11,991 bases of DNA, from assembly GCA_028821035.1 (NCBI GenBank), contig JAPPHP010000397.1:1-11991 (forward strand), written 5' to 3'. Below are positions 1 through 7,008 of this stretch, piece after piece. Below the pieces are notes generated by a model. That model saw only the letters and a program-made list of their open reading frames with translations. It was not told where the DNA came from and did no database searches. How positions within the stretch are numbered: the stretch's first letter is position 1; each line of letters starts with the position of its first letter. Source of the DNA: Gammaproteobacteria bacterium. Lineage in GTDB: Bacteria > Pseudomonadota > Gammaproteobacteria > Pseudomonadales > Azotimanducaceae. Position numbers and translations under genes: made by a program.

Positions 1-1104
1 TACACCGCGGAGGGCCAGTCCCGGGCCCGCGCCATCGGCAACCGCGGACCCATTCGCTTCGAGGCCACCGGCCGCCTCGCGCAGGACATCCTGGACGCGT
101 ACTGGCGTCACGGCTTCTACGTCTTCGAGAACGTGATCGGCGCAGAGGAACTCGCCGAGTTGCGCGCGGCGATGGCGGATACGCTCGAGCGCGCCCCCGT
201 CGCCCGGGACGCCGACGTCGACGCCCGGGGCCGGCCCGCCCTCGGGCTCGAGTTCGAGCGGCCGAGTTTCACGTTCGTCCCGCCGCTGACGGATCCCTGG
301 GGCGGCACGAAGCATCTCGGCGGACGGCACCAGTCGAAGATGACCGAGCCCGTCCCGAACCCGGACGCGCCGGAGCAGGTCGTCTACATGGTCTACGGGA
401 TGTGCCAGACGATGGAGCCGGGCCTGCGACTCTACGGACACCCGCAACTGCTGGCCATCGCCGAGAACATCAACGGTCCCGACTTCACCCCGTTCAACGA
501 CGCCATCTTCGTCAAGCAGCCGGGCCTCGGCGGGTCGGTCGCGTGGCACCAGGACGGGCTCACGCACTGGAACGCCCCGAACTGGGACGAAGGCATCCAC
601 GGGTTCAACTTCCAGGTGCAGCTCTACGCCACGACGCCGGGCAGTTGCCTCTGGGTGGTTCCCGGCACGCACAAGCTGGGGAAGGTCGACATCAAGGCCA
701 TGGTCGCGGAGAACGGCGGGTCGGACCGCCTCCCGGACGCGGTGCCGCTCGCCTGCGAGGCAGGCGACGTCACGATGGTCAACCGGCAGCTATTGCACGC
801 CTCCTTCGCGAACACCTCCCGCGACCTGCGCATCTCGATGACGTTCGGCTTCCACCGGCGGTCTTCCGTGCTCGGCGCCAGGGGCGCGCTGACGAACATG
901 GAGCCCGTGGTCTACGACGAGGAGCGGATCTTCGACCGGTCCGCCGTGATCGCCGTGGCCATCGACGCGCGGCGCCAGCGCTTCCCCGACGAAACGCCCT
1001 ACGTCTACCAGCCATTCGCAGGGCTCGAGGACGAGTATCGGTGGAGTCCCGAGACCTACGAGCGGGTTATCCGGGACTACAACACGAAGGATCTCGGGAT
1101 CTAG
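1..1104 (+). CDS. Phytanoyl-CoA dioxygenase family protein (5' partial)
   Basis: The reading frame is open from base 1, so the true start lies upstream; a GTG at 133 is internal because the codons before it read as normal family sequence (WRHGFYVFENVIGAEELAELR). This is a non-haem Fe(II)/2-oxoglutarate oxygenase of the PhyH type, which hydroxylates small organic or acyl substrates in the cytoplasm. Counting codons from base 1, the iron ligands are visible: H183 and D185 in AWHQDGLTHW and the distal H266 in NRQLLHASF, with R277 eleven residues later as the probable 2-oxoglutarate carboxylate ligand. The stop is TAG at 1102-1104. The family is certain; the substrate cannot be told, since many bacterial PhyH paralogues act on compounds unrelated to phytanoyl-CoA. 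The next gene on the same strand lies 135 bases away across an AT-richer spacer, so co-transcription is doubtful. Confidence 0.93.
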   Translation, partial: YTAEGQSRARAIGNRGPIRFEATGRLAQDILDAYWRHGFYVFENVIGAEELAELRAAMADTLERAPVARDADVDARGRPALGLEFERPSFTFVPPLTDPWGGTKHLGGRHQSKMTEPVPNPDAPEQVVYMVYGMCQTMEPGLRLYGHPQLLAIAENINGPDFTPFNDAIFVKQPGLGGSVAWHQDGLTHWNAPNWDEGIHGFNFQVQLYATTPGSCLWVVPGTHKLGKVDIKAMVAENGGSDRLPDAVPLACEAGDVTMVNRQLLHASFANTSRDLRISMTFGFHRRSSVLGARGALTNMEPVVYDEERIFDRSAVIAVAIDARRQRFPDETPYVYQPFAGLEDEYRWSPETYERVIRDYNTKDLGI

Positions 1105-1133
1105 CGGTCGCCTGCACCCGAACTGCCGAGAAA

Positions 1134-1235
1134 GGTGTCAAGTAGCACGTCAAATAATCGCGCGTAACCTCCGAAAAGAACCTTTTTTCAACCCCTTATT
1201 GCGCCTAAAATGGTGTCAAATAAGGTGTCGAATTA
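1134..1235. repeat. GGTGTC-type direct repeats in AT-richer spacer before the Fic gene
   Basis: Two 12-base units sit head to tail at 1212-1223 (GGTGTCAAATAA) and 1224-1235 (GGTGTCGAATTA), matching at 10 of 12 positions. A third, GGTGTCAAGTAG, lies at 1134-1145, and a degenerate copy (CACGTCAAATAA) at 1146-1157. The spacer is clearly AT-richer than the flanking genes. The last unit ends four bases before the Fic ATG and takes the place of a ribosome binding site. The repeats could be a regulator's binding sites. They could also be remnant ends of a small mobile element: I recall GGTGTC-rich termini around some Y1-type transposase elements, but no transposase is present here. Confidence 0.6.
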
Positions 1236-1239
1236 ACGG

Positions 1240-2424
1240 ATGGATTGGCACGACTTCCGTTTCGAGTACCGTGTGGAGTTGGACGAGCCTGGCCGCGACG
1301 ACCTGACGCGCATCGAAGGCTACAGGGAGGCGGCCGGCAACCTGGTCCTGCCGCCCCACTGGAGCGACCAGCTCGACCGCCTCAACCGCATCCGCGCGGT
1401 GCATGGGACCACGGCATTGGAGGGCAACCCCCTCTCCGAGGCCGAGGTGGAACACCAGATGGAACTGATGGAGGAGCCGCAGGCAGGGCCAGAGCATCCG
1501 TCCCGGGAGCAGCGGCAGGTACGAAACGCCGGCCGCGGACAGGACTGGATCAAGAAGAGGTTCGCCCCCGGCAGGGCACCGCTGGCGCAGACCGATATCC
1601 CGCGGCTCCACCAACTCGTCACGGAGGGGTCGGACGAGACTGAAAATCTCCCCGGCAGACTGCGGCGGCACTCCGTCGTGGTCGGGACCCCGCAACTCGG
1701 CGGCGTGCAGCGGGGCGCGCCGCACGAGGAGCTGCCGCGGCTCCTGGAAGAGTTCGTGGGCTTCGTCAACTCTCGCCGCCTTGCCGCGCGCCACCCCGTC
1801 ATCCAGGCGCTGGTGGCACACTTCTTCCTCGTCACGATCCATCCGTTCGGCGACGGAAACGGACGCGTATCCCGGTTGGTCGAAGCCGGCATGCTCTATA
1901 AGGAAGGCTACAACGTGCATGGCTTTTACGGCCTCTCGAACTTCTTCTACCGGCACGCCGACGAGTACCGACTGCTCCTCCAGCAGAGCCGACGCGTGCA
2001 ACCGTTCGACCTCAACGCCTTCGTCGCCTTCGGCCTGCGGGGCTTCGCCGAGGAGCTGAAGGGCATCAACAACTTCATCAAGGCGAAGCTCAACCGCGTG
2101 ATCTACCGGGATACGCTGGTTCGCGCCCTGAACCAGCGCGTAGGGGCGCGCCGGCGGGTCCTGAACCAACGCGAGTATCAACTGCTCGATTTCCTGCTGA
2201 CGGAGACCGAGCCCATCGATCCGTTCGCGGACGAACCCTCGCGCAAGATCGGATACGCCGAACTGCGCCAATCGCCTTACATCACCGCTGTCTACCGGGA
2301 TGTCACCGCACGCACCTTCTTTCGAGAACTGGTTCGGCTCGAGGAGATGGGTTTCGTCAAGTTCGTGCGCGAGGGCACCGAGCCGGTCGTCGAACTCGAC
2401 TTCGGGGCGATCGGGCGGTACTAG
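1240..2424 (+). CDS. Fic domain protein, class II (N-terminal inhibitory motif), C-terminal winged helix
   Basis: Fic enzymes transfer a nucleotide monophosphate, usually AMP from ATP, to hydroxyl side chains of target proteins. The full catalytic motif HPFGDGNGRVSR is at residues 201-212, with catalytic H201, metal-binding D205 and phosphate-binding N207, R209 and R212. The inhibitory helix motif [S/T]xxxE[G/N] appears before the Fic core as T57-T-A-L-E61-G-N63, which defines class II: E61 would block productive ATP binding until it is displaced. The last roughly 70 residues (YAELRQSPYITAVYRDVTARTFFRELVRLEEMGFV) look like a winged helix, usual for these 370-400 aa proteins, so the 394 aa length is normal. 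The ATG at 1240 is preceded by no clear Shine-Dalgarno site, only by the GGTGTC repeats. No antitoxin-like partner gene is adjacent; the built-in motif makes one unnecessary. The target is unknown. Confidence 0.93.
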   Translation: MDWHDFRFEYRVELDEPGRDDLTRIEGYREAAGNLVLPPHWSDQLDRLNRIRAVHGTTALEGNPLSEAEVEHQMELMEEPQAGPEHPSREQRQVRNAGRGQDWIKKRFAPGRAPLAQTDIPRLHQLVTEGSDETENLPGRLRRHSVVVGTPQLGGVQRGAPHEELPRLLEEFVGFVNSRRLAARHPVIQALVAHFFLVTIHPFGDGNGRVSRLVEAGMLYKEGYNVHGFYGLSNFFYRHADEYRLLLQQSRRVQPFDLNAFVAFGLRGFAEELKGINNFIKAKLNRVIYRDTLVRALNQRVGARRRVLNQREYQLLDFLLTETEPIDPFADEPSRKIGYAELRQSPYITAVYRDVTARTFFRELVRLEEMGFVKFVREGTEPVVELDFGAIGRY

Positions 2425-2491
2425 GGAACCTCCCATCTTAGGGACGACCCTCTTGGTCGCCGGTGAGGGGGGCCGTGCATGAATTCGAGAC

Positions 2492-2554
2492 GGGACGCCA
2501 CAAGGGCGTCCCCTACAGCCGTGTGCACACGGACGCACCCGCTTCCTTGCGGGT
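2492..2554. terminator. Cluster of three inverted repeats between convergent genes, probable two-way terminator
   Basis: Three inverted repeats follow one another between the stop of the Fic gene and the stop of the minus-strand monooxygenase gene. They are GGGACGCC/GGCGTCCC (2492-2499 and 2505-2512, 5-base loop), the perfect 14-base palindrome CCGTGTGCACACGG (2519-2532), and ACCCGC/GCGGGT (2537-2542 and 2549-2554, 6-base loop), the last touching the monooxygenase stop codon. No run of T follows, so they are not classical intrinsic terminators, but in a GC-rich genome such hairpins between tail-to-tail genes commonly end transcription from both sides. Confidence 0.45.
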
Positions 2555-3396
2555 CAGCGTCCCGCAGCCTCCCCCAGTTCCCGCCAAGCCTCCTGCATCT
2601 TCCCGAGATGCTCGCCCGGCGCGATTCCACCGCCTAGCGTCCGCAGGCAAAGGTGCGTCAGCCCTGTCTCCCGCCAGCCACGCACACGGTCCTTCCACTC
2701 CGGGGCGCGCGGCCCTACGACGGCCACGCCGGCCTCCACGCCGATCTCCGCGGGATCGCGGCCGGCATCCCGGGCCGCCGCGTCGATGTCCGCCTTGATG
2801 CCGGGGAATTCCTCGGGCGAACACAGCACGAACCAGCCGTTCGCCTGGCGCCCGATGCGTCGCCGGATGCGCGCCGCCGGCACACCCCTCGCGCCGATCC
2901 AGACGGGGATGGGCCGCTGCACGGGCAAGGGTGACAGCCCCGCGCCGCGTACCGTGTCGAATCGCCCCTCGAAGTCGACCTGTTCCTGGGTCCACAACGC
3001 GCGCATCAGTTCGAGCTGCTCCTCGACCCGCGCGCCCCGGGTGCCGAAGTCCTGGTTCAGCGCCGCGTACTCGTCCGCGCTGCCGCCCACGCCGACGCCG
3101 AGCCTTACGCGGCCCCCGGTGAGGACATCGAGTTCCGCCACCTGCTTCGCGAGCAGCACCGTCTGCCGCGCCGGCGTGACAATCACCGACGGCACCAGTT
3201 CGATGCGCTCCGTGACCCCGGCGACCCAGGCGAGCAGCATCATCGGCTCGTGCAGCGCGCCGCTCCCCGGGCGCAGCACCTGGTCCGGTACGCGCAGGTG
3301 CGCGTAGCCGATCTCGTCCGCCGCCTGCGCGAATTCCCGGATCGCGCCCATGTCGTTGCCGAGCTCCCGCACCGGGAGCGAAACGCCTACCCGCAT
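2554..3396 (-). CDS. LLM-class (luciferase-like) flavin/F420-dependent oxidoreductase
   Basis: This 280-aa cytoplasmic TIM-barrel enzyme belongs to the bacterial luciferase superfamily. Its members use reduced FMN or F420 to oxidise or reduce organic substrates. Family hallmarks run in order: start MRVGVSLPV, the central LVPSVIVTPARQTVLLAKQ (68-86), then LDVLTGGRVRLGVGVG (89-104), the RGARVEEQLELMRALW region (120-135) and IPVWIGA (163-169). The closest group by recollection is the TIGR03619-like F420-type subfamily. I chose the ATG at 3396 rather than one 45 bases upstream because AAGGAGG lies just before it on the coding strand and the homologous start is MRVGV. The gene is divergent from the dehydrogenase/CoA-transferase operon, with 114 bases between starts. 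Whether the cofactor is FMN or F420 cannot be decided here, and no F420 biosynthesis gene is visible. Confidence 0.9.
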   Translation of the reverse strand: MRVGVSLPVRELGNDMGAIREFAQAADEIGYAHLRVPDQVLRPGSGALHEPMMLLAWVAGVTERIELVPSVIVTPARQTVLLAKQVAELDVLTGGRVRLGVGVGGSADEYAALNQDFGTRGARVEEQLELMRALWTQEQVDFEGRFDTVRGAGLSPLPVQRPIPVWIGARGVPAARIRRRIGRQANGWFVLCSPEEFPGIKADIDAAARDAGRDPAEIGVEAGVAVVGPRAPEWKDRVRGWRETGLTHLCLRTLGGGIAPGEHLGKMQEAWRELGEAAGR

Positions 3397-3426
3397 TCGA
3401 CCTCCTTGCCGTCCTGTAGAATCGGC

Positions 3427-3444
3427 CGCTTGCCCATGCAAGCG
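3427..3444. promoter_or_regulatory. 18-base palindrome in divergent promoter region, candidate operator
   Basis: CGCTTGCCCATGCAAGCG has 7-base perfect arms (3427-3433 and 3438-3444) around a 4-base centre. It lies between the start of the minus-strand monooxygenase (3396) and the plus-strand dehydrogenase (3511), 31 and 67 bases from the two start codons. Size, symmetry and place fit the binding site of a dimeric repressor controlling both directions. A second, weaker inverted repeat (GACCCG at 3462-3467, CGGGTC at 3475-3480) follows in the probable leader of the dehydrogenase. No regulator gene lies next to the site. Confidence 0.4.
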
Positions 3445-3510
3445 CCTCTTTCAGCGTAAGCGACCCGCGGTTGCCGGGTCCACGGGCACGGAAGACTCAG
3501 GGGGAACTCC

Positions 3511-4314
3511 ATGCAGGATCTCTTTTCCATCGAGGGCAAGATCGCGCTCGTGACCGGCGGCTCGCGCGGCATCGGCGAGATGATCGCGGCCGGTTTCCTG
3601 GCCCATGGGGCCAAGGTCTACATCAGCTCCCGCAAGGCCGACGCCTGCGACGCCGCGTGCGAGCGACTCATGCAGGCCCACGGCGGCACCTGCAGCGCGT
3701 TGCCGGCGGACCTGTCCGGTCTTCCGGGCATCGAGGCCGTCGCCGCCGAGCTCGGGCGTCGCGAGGAGCGCCTCGACATTCTCGTCAACAACGCCGGCGC
3801 CGCCTGGGGCGCGCCCCTCGACGAATTCCCGGAGAGCGGCTGGGACAAGGTGATGGACACCAACGTGAAGGGGGTGTTCTTTCTCACCCAGAAGCTCCTG
3901 CCCCTGCTGCGCAACGCGGCCACCCACGAGCATCCGGCGCGGGTTATCAACGTCGGCTCCGTGGACGGGATCAAGACCCCGGTGTTCGACAACTTTCCGT
4001 ACGGTCCCTCCAAGGCCGCGCTGCACCACCTGACGCGCGTTCTGGCGGCCCACCTGGTCAAGGAGAACATCCTCGTCAACGCGATCGCGCCGGGTCCGTT
4101 TCCCACCTGGATGCTGAGCCTCGGCGTCGGCTTCGGCGGGGAGGTCGAAGGCGAAGGCGCGGACTGGGAAGCGGTCGGCGCCGGGAACCCGCGTGGACGC
4201 GTCGGCACGGCAGAGGACATCGCCGGTCTCGCCATCTTCCTGAGTTCGAGGGCCGGCGCCTACACGGTGGGCGAGACGATCACCTGCGACGGCGGCGCCG
4301 TCGCCGCTTCCTGA
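3511..4314 (+). CDS. Short-chain dehydrogenase/reductase, RhlG-like
   Basis: This is a 267-aa classical SDR that interconverts a hydroxyl and a keto group using NAD(P)(H) in the cytoplasm. Visible motifs are the dinucleotide-binding TGGSRGIG (15-22), NNAG (93-96), and the catalytic S150 (in NVGSVDG), Y164 and K168 (YGPSK). R19 in the glycine motif and the SSRK segment after the second strand favour NADPH. The overall sequence, including NNAGAAWGAPLDEFPESGWDKVMDTNV and ARVINVGSV, resembles Pseudomonas RhlG-type 3-oxoacyl-ACP/CoA reductases as I remember them, so a beta-hydroxyacyl substrate is plausible but not shown. The ATG follows AGGGGGA at a 6-base gap. It is first in an apparent operon: the CoA-transferase gene starts 15 bases after its stop. 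The likely role is oxidation or reduction of a hydroxy-acid or its CoA thioester handled by the CoA-transferases. Confidence 0.93.
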   Translation: MQDLFSIEGKIALVTGGSRGIGEMIAAGFLAHGAKVYISSRKADACDAACERLMQAHGGTCSALPADLSGLPGIEAVAAELGRREERLDILVNNAGAAWGAPLDEFPESGWDKVMDTNVKGVFFLTQKLLPLLRNAATHEHPARVINVGSVDGIKTPVFDNFPYGPSKAALHHLTRVLAAHLVKENILVNAIAPGPFPTWMLSLGVGFGGEVEGEGADWEAVGAGNPRGRVGTAEDIAGLAIFLSSRAGAYTVGETITCDGGAVAAS

Positions 4315-4329
4315 CGTCCCGCTTCCCTC

Positions 4330-5508
4330 GTGACCAGCGGAGCGCTGCAGGGCGTTCGCGTCGTCGACCTCACGGACGAACGCGCGATCTATGGGGCAAA
4401 GCTGCTGGCCGACCTTGGGGCCGATGTCGTGCGTCCGGAACCGCCCGAGGGGGACCCGCTGCGCGCCCGCGGCCCGTACATGGACGACGCACCGGGCGAA
4501 ACGGGCTCGCTGTGGCACGCGTTTTTCGCCTCCTCGCGGCGTTTCTTCGCCGTCGACCCGGGCACGGAGGCGGGCGCGGCGCAACTCGGGCTGCTGATCG
4601 ACCGCGCCGACATCGTGCTCGCGAACACCGGCGCGTTCGCCGTGGAGGAAGCGCAACTCGACGACGCGTGTGCCCGGCGCCCGGAACTGGTGCTCGTCGA
4701 GGTGTCCTCCTTCGGCCCCGACGGGCCGTGGTCCGACTATCTCGCCCCGGACCTGGTCGCCGGTGCGCTGGGGGGTGCGGTTGCCACGACGGGGGACGCG
4801 GACACGCCCCCGCTCAAGGCCTTCGGTGAGCTCAACTTCATGGTGTCCGGCGCGTACGCGGCCATCGCGGCGCTTGCGGGCTTCAACTGCGTCCGCCGCA
4901 CCGGCGTCGGCCAGCGCATCCACGTGCCCGTCCACGAGTGCATCGCGTCCGCCCTCGAGCACGTGTTCATGTGGCACTGGTACCAGGACCAGATCGGCCT
5001 GGCCAACAAGCCCGTGCTCGAACGCCGCGGCAGCCTGCACTGGACCAACGCCTACCAGGTCATGGGGGCGGACGCCGGCGCCGTGATGGTGACGCCGATC
5101 CCGGACCTCGACGGGCAGCTTGTCTGGCTGCTCGAACGCGGGCTCGGCGAGGAGCTTCTGGACCCGCGGCTGCAACTCCCCGAGCACCGCCGCGAACTCC
5201 TCGACCGCCTGATGGACACGCTTCGGGAATGGGTGGCGTCGGAGGACCCCGAGGCGCTGTTCCTCGAGGCGCAGTCGCGCCACCTGCCGTACGGCCACGT
5301 CAAGCGCCTCGACGAGGTCGCCGACAATGCCCACCTCGCCGCCCGAGGCTGGTGGGAGTCGTATCCGGTCGACGACGAACGCGCGGTTCGCGGGCCCGGT
5401 GCACCGTATCGGTTCAGCGGGACGCCCTGGTCGCTCGGGTCCCATGGCGACGCGGACCGTGACACCGACGCGATCCTCGACGAGATCGGCTGGGAGGACG
5501 GCCGGTGA
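4330..5508 (+). CDS. Class III CoA-transferase (CaiB/BaiF family), catalytic Asp missing
   Basis: Family III CoA-transferases move CoA between carboxylic acids through a covalent aspartyl-CoA anhydride. The fold is recognisable from GVRVVDL (8-14), LLADLGADVVRPEPPEGDP (25-43) and SFGPDGPWSDY. The segment where the family has its nucleophile, normally a D four residues before a conserved glycine, reads here FGELNFMVSG: F170 stands four before G174 and N169 five before, with no Asp. Other family landmarks are also eroded: the usual AGP-type segment after the first strand reads ERAIYGAK, and NR(N/G)KR reads ASSRRFF. At 392 aa it is full length with no frameshift, so this looks like selected divergence rather than decay. 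It starts with GTG, has no strong ribosome site, and its stop overlaps the start of the next, catalytically intact paralogue (GTGA). I infer a non-catalytic partner subunit. An independent enzyme with an altered mechanism is the alternative. Confidence 0.88.
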   Translation: MTSGALQGVRVVDLTDERAIYGAKLLADLGADVVRPEPPEGDPLRARGPYMDDAPGETGSLWHAFFASSRRFFAVDPGTEAGAAQLGLLIDRADIVLANTGAFAVEEAQLDDACARRPELVLVEVSSFGPDGPWSDYLAPDLVAGALGGAVATTGDADTPPLKAFGELNFMVSGAYAAIAALAGFNCVRRTGVGQRIHVPVHECIASALEHVFMWHWYQDQIGLANKPVLERRGSLHWTNAYQVMGADAGAVMVTPIPDLDGQLVWLLERGLGEELLDPRLQLPEHRRELLDRLMDTLREWVASEDPEALFLEAQSRHLPYGHVKRLDEVADNAHLAARGWWESYPVDDERAVRGPGAPYRFSGTPWSLGSHGDADRDTDAILDEIGWEDGR

Positions 5509-6713
5509 GACCGCTCGACGGCACGCGCATCCTGGATTTCACCCACGTCCTGGCCGGACCCTTCGCGACGCGGGTGCTGGGAGACCTCGGCGCCGACGTG
5601 GTGAAGGTCAACTCGACCTCGCGCACGAACACGAACGCCCCCGGGTCGCCCTACTACCTGATGTGGAACCGCAACAAGCGCGCCCTCGCCCTGGACATGT
5701 CCCGCGAAGAAGCGCGCGGTGTCTGTCGCCGCCTGTGCGCGAAAGCGGACGTGGTGATCGACAACTTCACCGTCGGCGTGCTCGACCGCTGGGGCGTCGG
5801 CTACGACACGTTGCGCGAGGAGAATCCCGGCGTCATCTACGTGCAGATGTCGGGCATGGGCAGCGCCGGGCCGTGGTCGAACTTCGTGACCTATGCGCCG
5901 ACCATCCATGCCCTCGCCGGCCTCACGTACCTGACCGGCGTGCCCGGACGCGACGACATCGGGATCGGCTTCTCCTACAACGACCACCAGGCGGGACTGC
6001 ACGGGGCCGTCGCCATCCTCGCCGCCCTCGAGGCGCGCCGGGCTACCGGCCAGGGGCAGCGCGTCGACCTCTCCCAGTTCGAGGTCGGCGTGAACACGGT
6101 CGGACCCGCCCTGCTCGACTATTTCGCGAACGGCCGCGCGGCCGAGCCTGGCGGGAATCGGCTGCCCTGGGACGAGGCAGCGCCCCACGGGTGCTTTCCG
6201 TGTGCGGGTGCGACTTCCGACCACCCAGCGGACGAACGCTGGGTGGCGATCGCGTGCATGACGGACGCGCAGTGGGAGGGTCTGCGGACCGTGATGGGAG
6301 ATCCCGAGTGGTCCCGGGACCCGTCACTCGCCACGGCCGCGGGACGACTTGCGCGGGCGGGCGACGTGGAGGCCGGCGTCGCCGCGTGGACCTCCGGGCT
6401 CGAGTCGACGGAGGTCATGGAGCGTTGCCAAGGCGCGGGCGTGCCTGCCGGCGTGGTACAGACCGGCGTCGACCTCGTGGAGCGCGACCCGCAGCTCGCG
6501 CGTTCCCGGTTCCTGCGGGAGATCGAGGACCCGCATCCCACCGCCGGCGTCACCTACGCCGACCGGCTGCCCATCTACTTCGAACGCACGCCCTGCGACC
6601 GCTACGAGCGTACGAGGGAGATCGGAGAGGACAACGCCGAAGTGCTGTCGGATTGGTTGGGGATGTCGGCGACAGAGGTCAGGGACGGGGAAGATGCTGG
6701 CTACCTGACCTGA
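5505..6713 (+). CDS. Class III CoA-transferase (CaiB/BaiF family), catalytic subunit
   Basis: This 402-aa protein is a canonical member: LDFTHVLAGPFATRVLGDLG (10-29), ADVVKV (30-35), WNRNKRALALDMS (54-66), DVVIDNFTVGVLDRWGVGYD, then GFSYNDHQAG with catalytic D160 four residues before G164. It should form the aspartyl-CoA intermediate and exchange CoA between two organic acids, in the cytoplasm. Members normally work as interlocked dimers, and paralogue pairs encoded side by side, such as benzylsuccinate (BbsEF) and malate (SmtAB) CoA-transferases, form heteromeric enzymes. The GTG start lies inside the stop of the preceding gene (4-base overlap) and is preceded by GGGAGGA, so the two are probably translated in a coupled manner and in equal amounts. 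The acids cannot be inferred from the sequence. Confidence 0.94.
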   Translation: MRPLDGTRILDFTHVLAGPFATRVLGDLGADVVKVNSTSRTNTNAPGSPYYLMWNRNKRALALDMSREEARGVCRRLCAKADVVIDNFTVGVLDRWGVGYDTLREENPGVIYVQMSGMGSAGPWSNFVTYAPTIHALAGLTYLTGVPGRDDIGIGFSYNDHQAGLHGAVAILAALEARRATGQGQRVDLSQFEVGVNTVGPALLDYFANGRAAEPGGNRLPWDEAAPHGCFPCAGATSDHPADERWVAIACMTDAQWEGLRTVMGDPEWSRDPSLATAAGRLARAGDVEAGVAAWTSGLESTEVMERCQGAGVPAGVVQTGVDLVERDPQLARSRFLREIEDPHPTAGVTYADRLPIYFERTPCDRYERTREIGEDNAEVLSDWLGMSATEVRDGEDAGYLT

Positions 6714-6754
6714 GGCCGCACGCTCCTTGATGACAAGACGCGACGATCAGCCAG

Positions 6755-7006
6755 ATGACCGCCAACTCGCCCCCTCGATTCACCGAACGGCAAGGGCAGT
6801 ACCTCGCCTTCATACACGCTTACACGAAGATTCACACGCGCCCGCCCGCACAGGCCGACCTGAGCCGCTACTTCCGGGTCACCCCTCCGACCGTTCACCA
6901 GATGCTCCTAACGCTGGAGCGGAGGGGCCTCTTGCGACGGACGCCCGGGCAGGCGCGCGCCATTGAAGTACTCGTCCCTACCGAGGATCTACCTCCATTG
7001 GATTGA
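6755..7006 (+). CDS. Free-standing LexA-type winged-helix DNA-binding protein
   Basis: The 83 residues line up with the N-terminal DNA-binding domain of LexA: FTERQGQYLAFIHAYTKIHTRPP (9-31), a helix-turn-helix around LSRYFRVTPPTVHQMLLTLERRGLL (36-60), and a wing ending RRTPGQARAIEVLV. The protein stops there. There is no Ala-Gly cleavage site and no serine-lysine (S24) peptidase domain, so it cannot be inactivated by RecA-stimulated self-cleavage as LexA is. It is a small transcription factor, target unknown. It starts 41 bases after the second CoA-transferase on the same strand and may be co-transcribed. The ATG at 6755 has only a weak ribosome site. Its tail faces the next gene, 30 bases away. 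Confidence 0.8.
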   Translation: MTANSPPRFTERQGQYLAFIHAYTKIHTRPPAQADLSRYFRVTPPTVHQMLLTLERRGLLRRTPGQARAIEVLVPTEDLPPLD

Positions 7007-7008
7007 GG

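Noticed and set aside
133..1104. GTG at 133 as the true start of the dioxygenase
   Set aside because: The frame is open back to base 1 and the upstream codons read as typical family sequence, so the gene is cut by the window edge.
1134..1239. A complete insertion sequence upstream of the Fic gene
   Set aside because: No transposase, no paired terminal inverted repeats and no target duplication are visible; only short direct repeats remain.
3451..5445. A 664-codon open frame on the minus strand
   Set aside because: It runs antisense across the SDR and first CoA-transferase, both of which have unmistakable family motifs. Long antisense frames are expected in GC-rich coding DNA.
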